From Betaproteobacteria bacterium (GTDB lineage Bacteria > Pseudomonadota > Gammaproteobacteria > Burkholderiales > Burkholderiaceae_C): 18,900 nucleotides of DNA. The notes under the pieces are model-generated. The model was not told the origin of the DNA, made no database searches, and saw only the letters and a program-made list of their open reading frames with translations. The position numbers and the translations under genes were made by a program. Below are positions 7,651 to 14,283 of the stretch, one piece after another. Every line of letters begins with the position of its first letter. Positions within the stretch are counted from its first letter, which is position 1. The stretch spans positions 1-18,900 of the forward strand of contig CANFOR010000024.1 in NCBI GenBank assembly GCA_947448675.1, in the 5' to 3' direction.

Positions 7651-8385
7651 GGCCACAGCAGCATGCGCGCCACCGAGGAACAAACGCTCGATGTCGGGGT
7701 CGGCCAGCAGCTCGCTGGCGGGTTTGTGCAGCACCAAACGGCCCGACTCTAGCGCAATCGCGTCGTCAGAAATTTTCAGCGCACTCTTGACGTTTTGCTC
7801 GACCATCAACACGGTAGTGCCTTGGTCGGCCAGTTTGCGCAAGAGCTTGAACACGTCTTGCACCACGATGGGCGACAGGCCGATGCTGGGCTCGTCGATC
7901 AGCAGCACCTTGGGGCGCAGCAAGAGCGCGCGACCAATTTCAAGCTGCTTTTGCTCGCCGCCGGAGAGCGCCGAGGCCTGGCTGTTCATGCGCTCTTTGA
8001 CGCGCGGAAAAAATTCCAGTACTTCAGGGATGCGCTCGTGCGTGGTCTTCATGCCCAGGGTGATGCCGCCCAACTCTAGGTTTTGGTAGACCGTGAGCTG
8101 GCCAAACAGGTTGCGCCCCTGGGGCACAAAGGCAATGCCGCGCGCCAGCAATTCTTTTTGGCTGGCACCACCGATGTCTACGCCGTCGAGCAAAATTTTG
8201 CCCTGGCGCGGTTTGAGCAAACCAAACAGGGTTTTGAGCACGGTGGATTTGCCCGCGCCATTGGGCCCGAGCAGCAAGGTGATGGAGCCAGTGCGCGCTT
8301 TGAAGCTCAGGTTGTTGAGGATCATGAAGTCCTTGTAACCGGCCACCACGTCGTCAAATTCAATGCAAATATTGCCCATGCTCAT
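7636..8385 (-). CDS. livF: Branched-chain amino acid-type ABC transporter ATP-binding protein LivF
   Basis: A 249-residue ABC ATPase of the LivF group, one of the two nucleotide-binding subunits of a HAAT-type importer on the cytosolic face of the membrane. Walker A is GPNGAGKST (40-48), the signature LSGGE is at 140-144, Walker B VLLIDEP at 160-166, and the H-loop region is VLMVEQN. Start MSMGNICIEF: its ATG shares the ATGA junction with the end of livG (8382-8385), so translation is coupled. The TAA at 7638-7636 lies inside a degenerate copy of the 17-bp repeat, so the last residues (AATGV) may have been set by that element. In this operon the transporter probably carries a hydroaromatic or aromatic acid rather than leucine; the ATPase itself gives no specificity. 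Confidence 0.95.
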   Translation of the reverse strand: MSMGNICIEFDDVVAGYKDFMILNNLSFKARTGSITLLLGPNGAGKSTVLKTLFGLLKPRQGKILLDGVDIGGASQKELLARGIAFVPQGRNLFGQLTVYQNLELGGITLGMKTTHERIPEVLEFFPRVKERMNSQASALSGGEQKQLEIGRALLLRPKVLLIDEPSIGLSPIVVQDVFKLLRKLADQGTTVLMVEQNVKSALKISDDAIALESGRLVLHKPASELLADPDIERLFLGGAHAAVAATGV

Positions 8386-9140
8386 GCTCCAAGGTATGCA
8401 TCAAGCACTTGCTTATTGCCACGGATTTCAGCCGGTGTGCCAATGGCCAAGACCTTGCCTTCGACCATGACCATGATGCGGTGGCACAGGTCCATCACAA
8501 AGTCCATGTTGTGCTCGATCACTACGAAGCTGCTTTTTTTGCTGCCCGTGGGCACGCGGTTTAAATCTTTCAGCAGCGTAGCTATGCCACCGACCAAACT
8601 GGGGTTCACACCGGCGCAGGGCTCGTCGAGCAAAACCAGATCCGGCTCGCTCATAAAGGCCATGGCGATGTCAACCAATTTTTGCTGGCCGTAGCTCAGC
8701 GTACCGGCTTTGAGCTGGGCCACGTGGCCAATGCGAAAGCGCTCGATCAGTGCGTCGGCCTTGGCACCCAGACCGGAGTCGCTGGGCGCGAACATGCGGC
8801 TGAACATGCTGCCACGGTGCTCTTGCGCGGCCACGATGAGGTTGTCGCGCACCGTCATCTTGCCAAACACTTGCAGGGTTTGGAAGGTGCGGCCCACGCC
8901 CTTGCGGCTGAGCTCCAGCGGGCCGAGTTTGGACACGTCGTGGCCGTTGAGTTCGATCTTGCCCGAGTCGGGCGTGATCTGCCCGAGCATGGAGTTGAAC
9001 AGCGTGGTTTTGCCCGAGCCGTTGGGGCCGATCACGCCAAAAATCTCGCCGGGCTGGACTTCAAAACTCACACCGCTCACAGCTTGGATGGCGCCGTAAG
9101 ATTTTTTCAGGTCAGTGACCTTGAGCAGGGGCGCATTCAT
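8382..9140 (-). CDS. livG: Branched-chain amino acid-type ABC transporter ATP-binding protein LivG
   Basis: A 252-residue ABC ATPase of the LivG group. Walker A GPNGSGKTT (38-46), a signature in the LivG form LSYGQQK (148-154), Walker B LVLLDEP (168-174) and the VIEHNMDFVM switch region are all visible. The longer loop between Walker A and the signature (about 100-145) is typical of LivG as against LivF. Both ends use ATGA junctions: the start with livM (9137-9140) and the stop with livF (8382-8385). It pairs with LivF to energise the LivHM channel. Confidence 0.95.
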   Translation of the reverse strand: MNAPLLKVTDLKKSYGAIQAVSGVSFEVQPGEIFGVIGPNGSGKTTLFNSMLGQITPDSGKIELNGHDVSKLGPLELSRKGVGRTFQTLQVFGKMTVRDNLIVAAQEHRGSMFSRMFAPSDSGLGAKADALIERFRIGHVAQLKAGTLSYGQQKLVDIAMAFMSEPDLVLLDEPCAGVNPSLVGGIATLLKDLNRVPTGSKKSSFVVIEHNMDFVMDLCHRIMVMVEGKVLAIGTPAEIRGNKQVLDAYLGA

Positions 9141-10147
9141 AGCGGTGCTCCTACGTTGGCTTGGCCCTGTTGCATGCGCGCCGCACTGGCTTTGCGCGAG
9201 TCGCGCTTGGCCTGGATGCGATCGGGCAGGCTGAGCAGGCCGTCGGGTAGCCAGACCATCATCAGCACCACCACGGCCCCAAAAATAGGCAAGTACCAGT
9301 TAGCCAGGGCGGGTGCAATGTCGGGAATGATTTGCGGCAGCACCGCACCCACGGCAGCGCCGACCAAGGGGCCCAAAAAGTAGCCTGGCCCACCGACCAC
9401 GACCATCAAATACAGCATGATTGACGAAGCCACGGCAAAAGGCCCGGGCTCGATAAAGTCCACCAGCGAGGCAAACAGCGCACCGGCCACACCCGCATAG
9501 GTAGCGCCAATGGCAAACGACAGCAGGGTGTAGTTGCGAATGTGCACGCCCAGGCTCTCGGCCCGAATCGGGTTGTCACGCAGGGCCGTAAACGCTTTGC
9601 CCCAGGGGCTGCGCAACAGGCCCCAGAGCAAAGCGCCCATGAGCACGGTTGCCGCCAGCACAAAGTAGTAATAGGCCATGTTGCCCTTGAGCGACAGACC
9701 CAAAACCTCGGGCCGGGCAATGCCATTGATGCCAAAGGTGCCGCCGGTGAGCCACTCTTCATTGCGCATCACCAGCCACACCGCGGTGTTAAAGCCCAGG
9801 GTTGCAAAGGCCAGGTAAATGGTTTGCACACGCAGTGCCGGAAAGCCCACAATCAGCCCGACCACAAAGCACAGGGTTGCCGCAGCAGGCATGCCCAGCC
9901 ACCAGCTAAAACCAGCCTTCATCATGATGGCCACCGTGTAGGCCCCAATGCCAAAGAAGGCGGCATGGCCCAAAGACTTTTGCCCAGCATAGCCCACAGT
10001 GAGGTTCAGGCCCATGGTGGCGACCACGAAGACCAGCCAGTAGGTCAGCAAATACACCCCATAATTTTTCAGTAAATGGGGTGCAAGCAGCGCCAGTGCT
10101 GCGCAGGAAGCTATTGAAATAATAGCAATTGGATTGCGGGCGTTCAT
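9137..10147 (-). CDS. livM: Branched-chain amino acid-type ABC transporter permease LivM
   Basis: A 336-residue inner-membrane permease. Hydrophobic segments run through most of the chain; the family block GYAGQKSLGHAAFFGIGAY is split around residues 53-71, and the cytosolic coupling segment is SPWGKAFTALRDNPIRAESLG. The end (after about 315) is a polar tail. The start codon sits in an ATGA overlap with livH (10144-10147). Codons for about residues 8-13 (AIISIA) fall in a copy of the 17-bp inverted repeat at 10110-10126, giving an AT-rich patch within the first membrane segment. The substrate is set mainly by the binding protein encoded upstream. Confidence 0.94.
   Translation of the reverse strand: MNARNPIAIISIASCAALALLAPHLLKNYGVYLLTYWLVFVVATMGLNLTVGYAGQKSLGHAAFFGIGAYTVAIMMKAGFSWWLGMPAAATLCFVVGLIVGFPALRVQTIYLAFATLGFNTAVWLVMRNEEWLTGGTFGINGIARPEVLGLSLKGNMAYYYFVLAATVLMGALLWGLLRSPWGKAFTALRDNPIRAESLGVHIRNYTLLSFAIGATYAGVAGALFASLVDFIEPGPFAVASSIMLYLMVVVGGPGYFLGPLVGAAVGAVLPQIIPDIAPALANWYLPIFGAVVVLMMVWLPDGLLSLPDRIQAKRDSRKASAARMQQGQANVGAPL
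10110..10126. repeat. 17-bp inverted repeat, copy C (inside livM)
   Basis: GCTATTGAAATAATAGC, in frame in the 5' end of livM. Confidence 0.7.
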
Positions 10148-11019
10148 ACCTTGCGCTCCTCTTTTTTGCCCAAGAGGCCTTGTGGTTTGAACAAAATCAC
10201 CACCATAAAAATCACCAGCGCCACCGCGTCTTTGTAGGAAGGCGAGATATAGGCCGCAGCCAGGTTCTCGCTCACGCCGACGATCAGCCCGCCCAGCAGC
10301 GCGCCGCGCGAGTTGTTGAAGCCGCCGATGATGGCCGCAAAAAACGCCTTGTTGCCCAGCGACTCACCCATATCGAACTTGGCCAAATAGGTCGGCGTAA
10401 CCAAGAGTGCGGCCATGCAGGCCAGCACCGCGTTGATGGCGAAGGTATAAAAAATCATCCGCGACACATTGATGCCCAGCACGCTGGCGCTCTCGGTGTT
10501 TTGCGCTACCGCTTGCATGGCACGCCCAGTCACCGTCTTGGCCAGAAAGGCTTGGGTTGCAAACACAATCAACAAGGCCAGCACCAGGGTGCCAATGTCA
10601 CCCATGGTTATGGTGACACCGGCGAGGTTAAAAATCTTGTCGGCAAACAAACTCGGGAAGGGTTGCGCCTCGGCGCTGTAGCCCGCCCGCATGGCGTTGC
10701 GCAGGGTGATCGACAGGCCAATGGTAGCCACCACGATGGGCATCATGCCGAATTTAAACAGGGGGTCTACCACCGACCTTTTAAAGGCCCAACCCAAAAC
10801 TGCTGTGCCCACCACGGCGGTGAGCAGCAAGCTCACCAACACCGACGCGCCCATGTGCATAAAGGCCAGCATGCCAAATGCGGGCAGCATCACGAACTCG
10901 CCCTGGGCAAAGTTAATGGTGCCTGCGGCTTGCCATAAGAGCGTAAAGCCCAACGCGGCCAGGGCATAGATGCTGCCTGTGGCCAGGCCACTGAAAAAGA
11001 GTTGGAGAAAGTCGGTCAT
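10144..11019 (-). CDS. livH: Branched-chain amino acid-type ABC transporter permease LivH
   Basis: A 291-residue inner-membrane permease of the LivH group, with about eight hydrophobic segments. The N-terminal block LLWQAAGTINFAQGEFVML and the coupling loop GRAMQAVAQNTESASVLGIN are characteristic, as is the ending FKPQGLLGKK. The start at 11019 has no good Shine-Dalgarno sequence: the 8 nt before ATG are pyrimidine-rich, with only GAAG about 10 nt upstream. Translation may be low compared with the binding protein, whose stop lies 65 bp upstream with a strong hairpin between. It forms the heterodimeric channel with LivM. Confidence 0.94.
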   Translation of the reverse strand: MTDFLQLFFSGLATGSIYALAALGFTLLWQAAGTINFAQGEFVMLPAFGMLAFMHMGASVLVSLLLTAVVGTAVLGWAFKRSVVDPLFKFGMMPIVVATIGLSITLRNAMRAGYSAEAQPFPSLFADKIFNLAGVTITMGDIGTLVLALLIVFATQAFLAKTVTGRAMQAVAQNTESASVLGINVSRMIFYTFAINAVLACMAALLVTPTYLAKFDMGESLGNKAFFAAIIGGFNNSRGALLGGLIVGVSENLAAAYISPSYKDAVALVIFMVVILFKPQGLLGKKEERKV

Positions 11020-11041
11020 AGGGGGAGCTTCAGCGCCTGCA

Positions 11042-11078
11042 GGCCATGCAGCTGTGCGCCAGCGGCACAGCTGCGGCC
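11042..11078 (-). other. Strong intergenic hairpin between binding-protein gene and livH
   Basis: GCAGCTGTG (11048-11056) pairs perfectly with CACAGCTGC (11066-11074) around a 9-nt loop. GGCC (11042-11045) and GGCC (11075-11078) extend the stem by 4 bp after a 2-nt bulge. No T-run follows on the - strand, so it is not a classical terminator. Hairpins at this place in transporter operons commonly protect the 3' end of the abundant binding-protein mRNA. Confidence 0.7.
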
Positions 11079-11084
11079 AGGGGC

Positions 11085-12245
11085 TTATTTTTTAGCAACA
11101 GGCGCGTTGAGCGGGCCCACGGTGTCGATCACCACTTGCTGGCCATTCTTCACTTCGACAATAAAGCTGGTGCGGTCCAGGTCACCCTTGTCGTCGAACT
11201 GGGTGTCGAGCAAAGCGCCGGGGTATTTGTCGGTGGTGATTTTCAGGTTGCGCATGGCGGCGGCCACGGCTTTGCGGTCGAGCTTGCCGGCTTTTTCAAT
11301 CGCCGCTTGCATGGCGTAGATGCCCGAGTAACCCTTCATGCCGTTGTGGTCGGACACGCTTTTGTAGGCCAGCTCGTACTTGGCGCGGAAGGCGCGAATG
11401 GCAGGCAGGGGTGCGTCCACCGTCAGGCCGACGTGGCCAATCACGCCGTTGGCAGCTTCGCCCGCCAACTCAATGACTTTTTGGCCAGTGATGGTGGTCT
11501 CGCCAATGACGGGCTTGGTCCAGCCCTGCTTGCGCAACTCGCGCAACAGGCGAGCCGACTCGTCTTCATTGGTGTAGGCGAACAAAGCGTCCGCGCCCGA
11601 CTGCTTGGCTTTGAGCACGGCGGCTGAAAAGTCCACTTGGCCAGAGTCGGTCGAAATTTCGGTCACGACCTTGGTGCTGGTGGGCTCCAGCGCTTTCTTG
11701 ATGGCGTCTAGGCCACCTTTGCCAAAGTCGTTGTTCACAAACAGCACGGCCAGGGTTTTAATCTTGGTTTGCTGGTTGATGTACTTGGCCACCTTGGGCA
11801 TGGCCGTGGCCTGCGTAAAGCTGGTGCGGAAGATGTAGGGGTTGCCTTGTTTGGTGATGTTGGCCGCTTCGCCACCCGTCCAGTTGGGGATGCCAGCCTT
11901 TTCAGACTCTTTCATGCTCACGATGATCGAACCCGAAAACACCGGGCCAAAGATGGCAAACACGTCTTGGTCGATGGCTTTTTTGGTCAGACCCAGAGCG
12001 ACGCCAGGGTTGCTGGTAGTGTCAGACACCGTCATCTCGATTTTTTTGCCCAAGATGCCGCCCGAGGCATTGATTTCTTTGACGGCCATTTCAGCGCCGT
12101 TGCGAAAATTGGTGCCCGATGTGGCCCCCGCGCCCGACAGCTCCACAAGCGCGGCGATTTTGATGGTGTTTTGGGCAAATGCGCCCGCAGCGCAGGCCAG
12201 TAGTGCGCTAGCAGCTACAAATTTAAGAGCGAATCGTTTTTGCAT
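11085..12245 (-). CDS. HAAT-type periplasmic substrate-binding protein of the ABC transporter (LivK-like fold)
   Basis: A 386-residue Peripla_BP_6 (type I) binding protein that captures the solute in the periplasm for LivHMGF. A clear Sec signal peptide runs MQKRFALKFVAASALLACA to AGAFA, with cleavage likely before QN (about residue 25). The mature protein starts TIKIAALVELSG, as in the family, and has the GGILGKKIEM and SGSIIVSMKES blocks. I chose the ATG at 12245 because GGAG stands 8 nt upstream (12254-12257) and the signal peptide starts there; a longer frame to 12311 would ruin the signal peptide. The ligand cannot be read from sequence. The operon argues for a shikimate-, quinate- or benzoate-like acid rather than branched-chain amino acids. 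Codons for ALKFVA overlap a 17-bp repeat copy. It follows the AroE-like gene by 49 bp. Confidence 0.94.
   Translation of the reverse strand: MQKRFALKFVAASALLACAAGAFAQNTIKIAALVELSGAGATSGTNFRNGAEMAVKEINASGGILGKKIEMTVSDTTSNPGVALGLTKKAIDQDVFAIFGPVFSGSIIVSMKESEKAGIPNWTGGEAANITKQGNPYIFRTSFTQATAMPKVAKYINQQTKIKTLAVLFVNNDFGKGGLDAIKKALEPTSTKVVTEISTDSGQVDFSAAVLKAKQSGADALFAYTNEDESARLLRELRKQGWTKPVIGETTITGQKVIELAGEAANGVIGHVGLTVDAPLPAIRAFRAKYELAYKSVSDHNGMKGYSGIYAMQAAIEKAGKLDRKAVAAAMRNLKITTDKYPGALLDTQFDDKGDLDRTSFIVEVKNGQQVVIDTVGPLNAPVAKK
12214..12230. repeat. 17-bp inverted repeat, copy D (inside the binding-protein signal sequence)
   Basis: GCTACAAATTTAAGAGC on +. Its reverse complement GCTCTTAAATTTGTAGC differs from copy B at one position. 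Confidence 0.75.
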
Positions 12246-12253
12246 AGAACTGT

Positions 12254-12257
12254 CTCC
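12254..12257 (-). promoter_or_regulatory. Ribosome binding site that fixes the binding-protein start
   Basis: On the - strand GGAG lies 8 nt before the ATG at 12245. This supports the short form with an intact signal peptide over the upstream in-frame ATG at 12311. Confidence 0.7.
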
Positions 12258-12294
12258 AAAGGAACTCAAGGGGGTTAATGAAGGGCTGATTATC

Positions 12295-13299
12295 CTAGGC
12301 CGCGCGCGCACGGCGCGCTACCGGGGAACAGGTGCTTACCCCTAGCAAGCTGGCGGGGTAAATTTGTTGGCGCAGGCTGTCGTACTCGCTTTGCACCACT
12401 TGCGCAGCAGCGTGGTGGCCAAAAAACGCCAGGTAGCTGTGGGTTTGTTGGACCATCATTTCAAAGCCGGGCTGCGCCTGCAGGCCGCGTGCCAAGGCCG
12501 CGCGCACGGCGGGCGTGGGCTGGTTTTTCATCAAAATATCGGCAAAGGCAGCGTGTGCGTCCATGCGGGCGATGTCGCAAGGCAGCGGGTCGGCCTCGTG
12601 CAGGCCCAGGGGCGTGGCGTTGATGACCAAGTCAAAACCGGCGGGGTCGTTGCTTGCCGCTACGCGCAATTGTGTCATGCTGGCGCGCTGGGTGTTGTCC
12701 TGGGCGCTGGACTCAGCGGTGGCTTGGGCATTGCGCTGCATATGGGCCACCAAGGCCGCTGCGCGGCCTTCTACGGGGTCAAAAAAGCCCAGGGCAGCAC
12801 ATGGTCTAGGCCCACTGACCAAAGCCGTGCCAATGGCTGCTGCGGCCCCACCTGCGCCCAAGACCAGCACGCGCTGGCCGGCGTAGGCAATGCCTGCGTA
12901 GTCGAGCCCAGCCACAAAACCCTGGCCGTCAAACAACGCGCCGCTCAAGCTGCCGTCGGCATTGCGGCGCACGGCGTTGACCGCGCCTGCGGCCACTGCG
13001 GCGGGGCTAGCGTCGGCCAGCAAGGCCATTAGCGGGATTTTGTGTGGAATGGTGATCCACAGGCCCTGCACATTGGGGGCCAAAAACGCGGTTTGCACAA
13101 AGCGCAGCAAGTGCTCGGACGCAATGCGAATTGGCACCAGCACCGCGTCGATGCCGTGGCGCGCAAACACCGCGTTAAAAGTTTCAGGGGCGCGCACCTG
13201 CTCCACCGGGTCGCCAATGATGAAGTACACCGCCGTGCTGCCACTCACCACAGGCATGGCCGGGTACAAGCTGTTGGGTGATGTGGAGTGGGCGTTCAT
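12295..13299 (-). CDS. AroE-family (shikimate/quinate dehydrogenase-like) oxidoreductase, catabolic paralogue
   Basis: A 334-residue protein with the shikimate dehydrogenase layout: an N-terminal substrate domain, a Rossmann domain from about 140, and a C-terminal return helix. Kept family residues are Lys87 in ITIPHK (catalytic Lys), Asn108 in AGAVNAV, Asp124 in FDGQGF (catalytic Asp), GAGGAAAA (148-155, dinucleotide loop), VINATPLGL (225-233) and MVQQ (282-285). The usual H-S-x-S-P, whose serines hold the substrate carboxylate, reads Q34-V-R-A-P38, and NTD reads LFD, so the substrate pocket is altered. First gene of the operon and divergent from the IclR regulator, it is likely to be a catabolic dehydrogenase rather than the biosynthetic AroE. 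ATG at 13299 has no strong ribosome site; a later Met (MPVVSG, residue 15) is possible. The C-terminal tail is Arg/Ala-rich. Confidence 0.88.
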   Translation of the reverse strand: MNAHSTSPNSLYPAMPVVSGSTAVYFIIGDPVEQVRAPETFNAVFARHGIDAVLVPIRIASEHLLRFVQTAFLAPNVQGLWITIPHKIPLMALLADASPAAVAAGAVNAVRRNADGSLSGALFDGQGFVAGLDYAGIAYAGQRVLVLGAGGAAAAIGTALVSGPRPCAALGFFDPVEGRAAALVAHMQRNAQATAESSAQDNTQRASMTQLRVAASNDPAGFDLVINATPLGLHEADPLPCDIARMDAHAAFADILMKNQPTPAVRAALARGLQAQPGFEMMVQQTHSYLAFFGHHAAAQVVQSEYDSLRQQIYPASLLGVSTCSPVARRARAA

Positions 13300-13304
13300 T
13301 TTGT

Positions 13305-13320
13305 ACGTTTATCGTTCTGT
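13305..13320 (-). promoter_or_regulatory. Putative IclR-family operator, copy 3 (near the AroE-like start)
   Basis: On the - strand ACAGAACGATAAACGT contains the 9-mer CGATAAACG (13306-13314 on +, as CGTTTATCG). It ends 6 nt before the AroE-like ATG at 13299, thus covering its ribosome-binding zone. It shares ACAG-NN-CGATAAACG with copy 1. Confidence 0.55.
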
Positions 13321-13384
13321 ATTGGTCGATGTGTGCTAATGTAGAGTGATTGCGGCTAATTTTTCTGCGCTAAATCACATGACA

Positions 13385-13399
13385 GTTCGATAAACGCAC
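13385..13399 (+). promoter_or_regulatory. Putative IclR-family operator, copy 1 (PcaR-box-like)
   Basis: GTTCGATAAACGCAC. This differs at one of 15 positions from the P. putida PcaR site as I recall it (GTTCGATAATCGCAC). It lies between the divergent AroE-like operon and the IclR gene, 40 bp before the regulator's ATG. Confidence 0.65.
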
Positions 13400-13405
13400 A
13401 ATTAC

Positions 13406-13420
13406 AAACGATAAACGCGC
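13406..13420 (+). promoter_or_regulatory. Putative IclR-family operator, copy 2
   Basis: AAACGATAAACGCGC, a direct repeat of copy 1. The cores CGATAAACG start at 13388 and 13409, exactly 21 bp apart (two helical turns), placing both copies on the same DNA face. Confidence 0.6.
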
Positions 13421-13438
13421 AAACCTAGGGATACCCCT

Positions 13439-14242
13439 ATGCCCACACAACTGAGCAGCACCACCCTGAGCACGGCCCACAAGAGCCCACTGGAGCGCCG
13501 CGACTGGATCGCAGGGCTTGACAAAGGCCTGGGCATTTTGGAAGCCTTTGGCGACGCCCATCCGCGCGTGACGGCCTCGCAAATGGGCGAGCTGGTCGGC
13601 ATGACACGCACCGCGGCGCGCCGGCATTTGCTGACCTTGGCGCACCTGGGCTATGTGGCGACCGACGGCAAGCTGTTTTGGCTCACGCCGCGCGTGCTGC
13701 GACTGGGCCAGGCCTTTATTGAGTCGAGCCGTTTGGCGCGCATCGTGCAGCCGTTTTTGCAGCGCGTGACGGCGGGTACGCAAGAGATTGCCTATGTGAG
13801 CATGATGGAAGGCGACGACATCGTCTACGTGGCGCGCAACGGCCCCAACCGCGCTATGAACACCGGCTTTGTGCTGGGCGCCCGCGTGCCCGCGCATGTG
13901 ACGGCCGCGGGCCTGCTGCTCATTGCCCTGCGCGAACAGCCCAGCTACGAAGACTGGCTGCGCAGCGGCGAGATTCGCACCTACACCAGCCACACCATCA
14001 TTGCGCACGAGGCCCTGCGCGCCGAGTTTTTGCAAATTCGCCAACAGGATTGGGCGGTGTCAGAGCAGCAGCTAGAGCTGAGCTACCGTGGCGTGGCCGT
14101 GCCCCTGCGCGACGCCAAGGGCACGCTGATGGGCGCACTCAACGTGATCATGCCCATGGGCCAAGAAAAAACCGCAGACGCCGTCAACCGCGTGCTCAAT
14201 GTGCTGCGCGAAACTGCCGCCAGTTTGCGCAATTTGATTTAA
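13439..14242 (+). CDS. IclR-family transcriptional regulator (PcaR/PcaU/PobR type)
   Basis: A 267-residue IclR regulator. The winged helix-turn-helix is at about 25-85, with recognition helix around MTRTAARRHLLTL (55-67) and a wing GYVATDGKLFWLTP. The C-terminal IclR effector domain runs from about 95 (RIVQPFLQRVTAGTQEIAYVSMMEGDDIVYVAR) to the end (YRGVAVPLRDAKGTLMGALNVIMPM). The pattern resembles the subgroup PcaR/PcaU/PobR, which senses protocatechuate, 4-hydroxybenzoate or beta-ketoadipate and controls aromatic and quinate catabolism. It is transcribed divergently from the AroE-like operon, and the shared 139-bp region carries PcaR-box-like repeats; regulation of that operon and itself is therefore likely. 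Copies 1 and 2 sit just upstream of its own ATG, which fits autoregulation. Activator or repressor mode cannot be told. Confidence 0.93.
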   Translation: MPTQLSSTTLSTAHKSPLERRDWIAGLDKGLGILEAFGDAHPRVTASQMGELVGMTRTAARRHLLTLAHLGYVATDGKLFWLTPRVLRLGQAFIESSRLARIVQPFLQRVTAGTQEIAYVSMMEGDDIVYVARNGPNRAMNTGFVLGARVPAHVTAAGLLLIALREQPSYEDWLRSGEIRTYTSHTIIAHEALRAEFLQIRQQDWAVSEQQLELSYRGVAVPLRDAKGTLMGALNVIMPMGQEKTADAVNRVLNVLRETAASLRNLI

Positions 14243-14244
14243 GC

Positions 14245-14283
14245 GCCGAGCGTTTTATGTGCTGGCGTTTTTAAACGCTCGGC
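14245..14283. terminator. Hairpin between convergent genes, possible bidirectional terminator
   Basis: GCCGAGCGTTT (14245-14255) and AAACGCTCGGC (14273-14283) form an 11-bp perfect stem with a 17-nt loop. It sits between the ends of the IclR gene and the convergent DMT gene and includes the last codons of the latter. T-runs are in the arm and loop rather than after the stem, so terminator action is uncertain. Confidence 0.45.

Larger units (their letters stand above)
13300..13438. promoter_or_regulatory. Divergent promoter region of the catabolic operon and its regulator
   Basis: 139 bp between the AroE-like operon (leftward) and the IclR gene (rightward). It is clearly more AT-rich than its flanks and carries the three CGATAAACG sites. 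I could not fix convincing sigma-70 boxes: for the IclR gene TTGCGG (13350-13355) with TAAATC (13371-13376) is a weak candidate with a short 15-bp spacer. For the operon nothing better than partial -10 matches was seen. Confidence 0.6.

Noticed and set aside
10129..10938. 269-codon open frame on the + strand opposite livH
   Set aside because: Extremely His/Gln/Gly-rich product, typical of the antisense of a membrane-protein gene; no motif.
12304..12318. GCGCGC-acg-GCGCGC inverted repeat at the end of the AroE-like gene
   Set aside because: Lies within Arg/Ala codons of the gene's end and is easily produced by GC-rich alternating codons; the operon continues past it.
12364..13032. 222-codon open frame on the + strand opposite the AroE-like gene
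   Set aside because: Shadow frame; the - strand has the Rossmann and catalytic residues.
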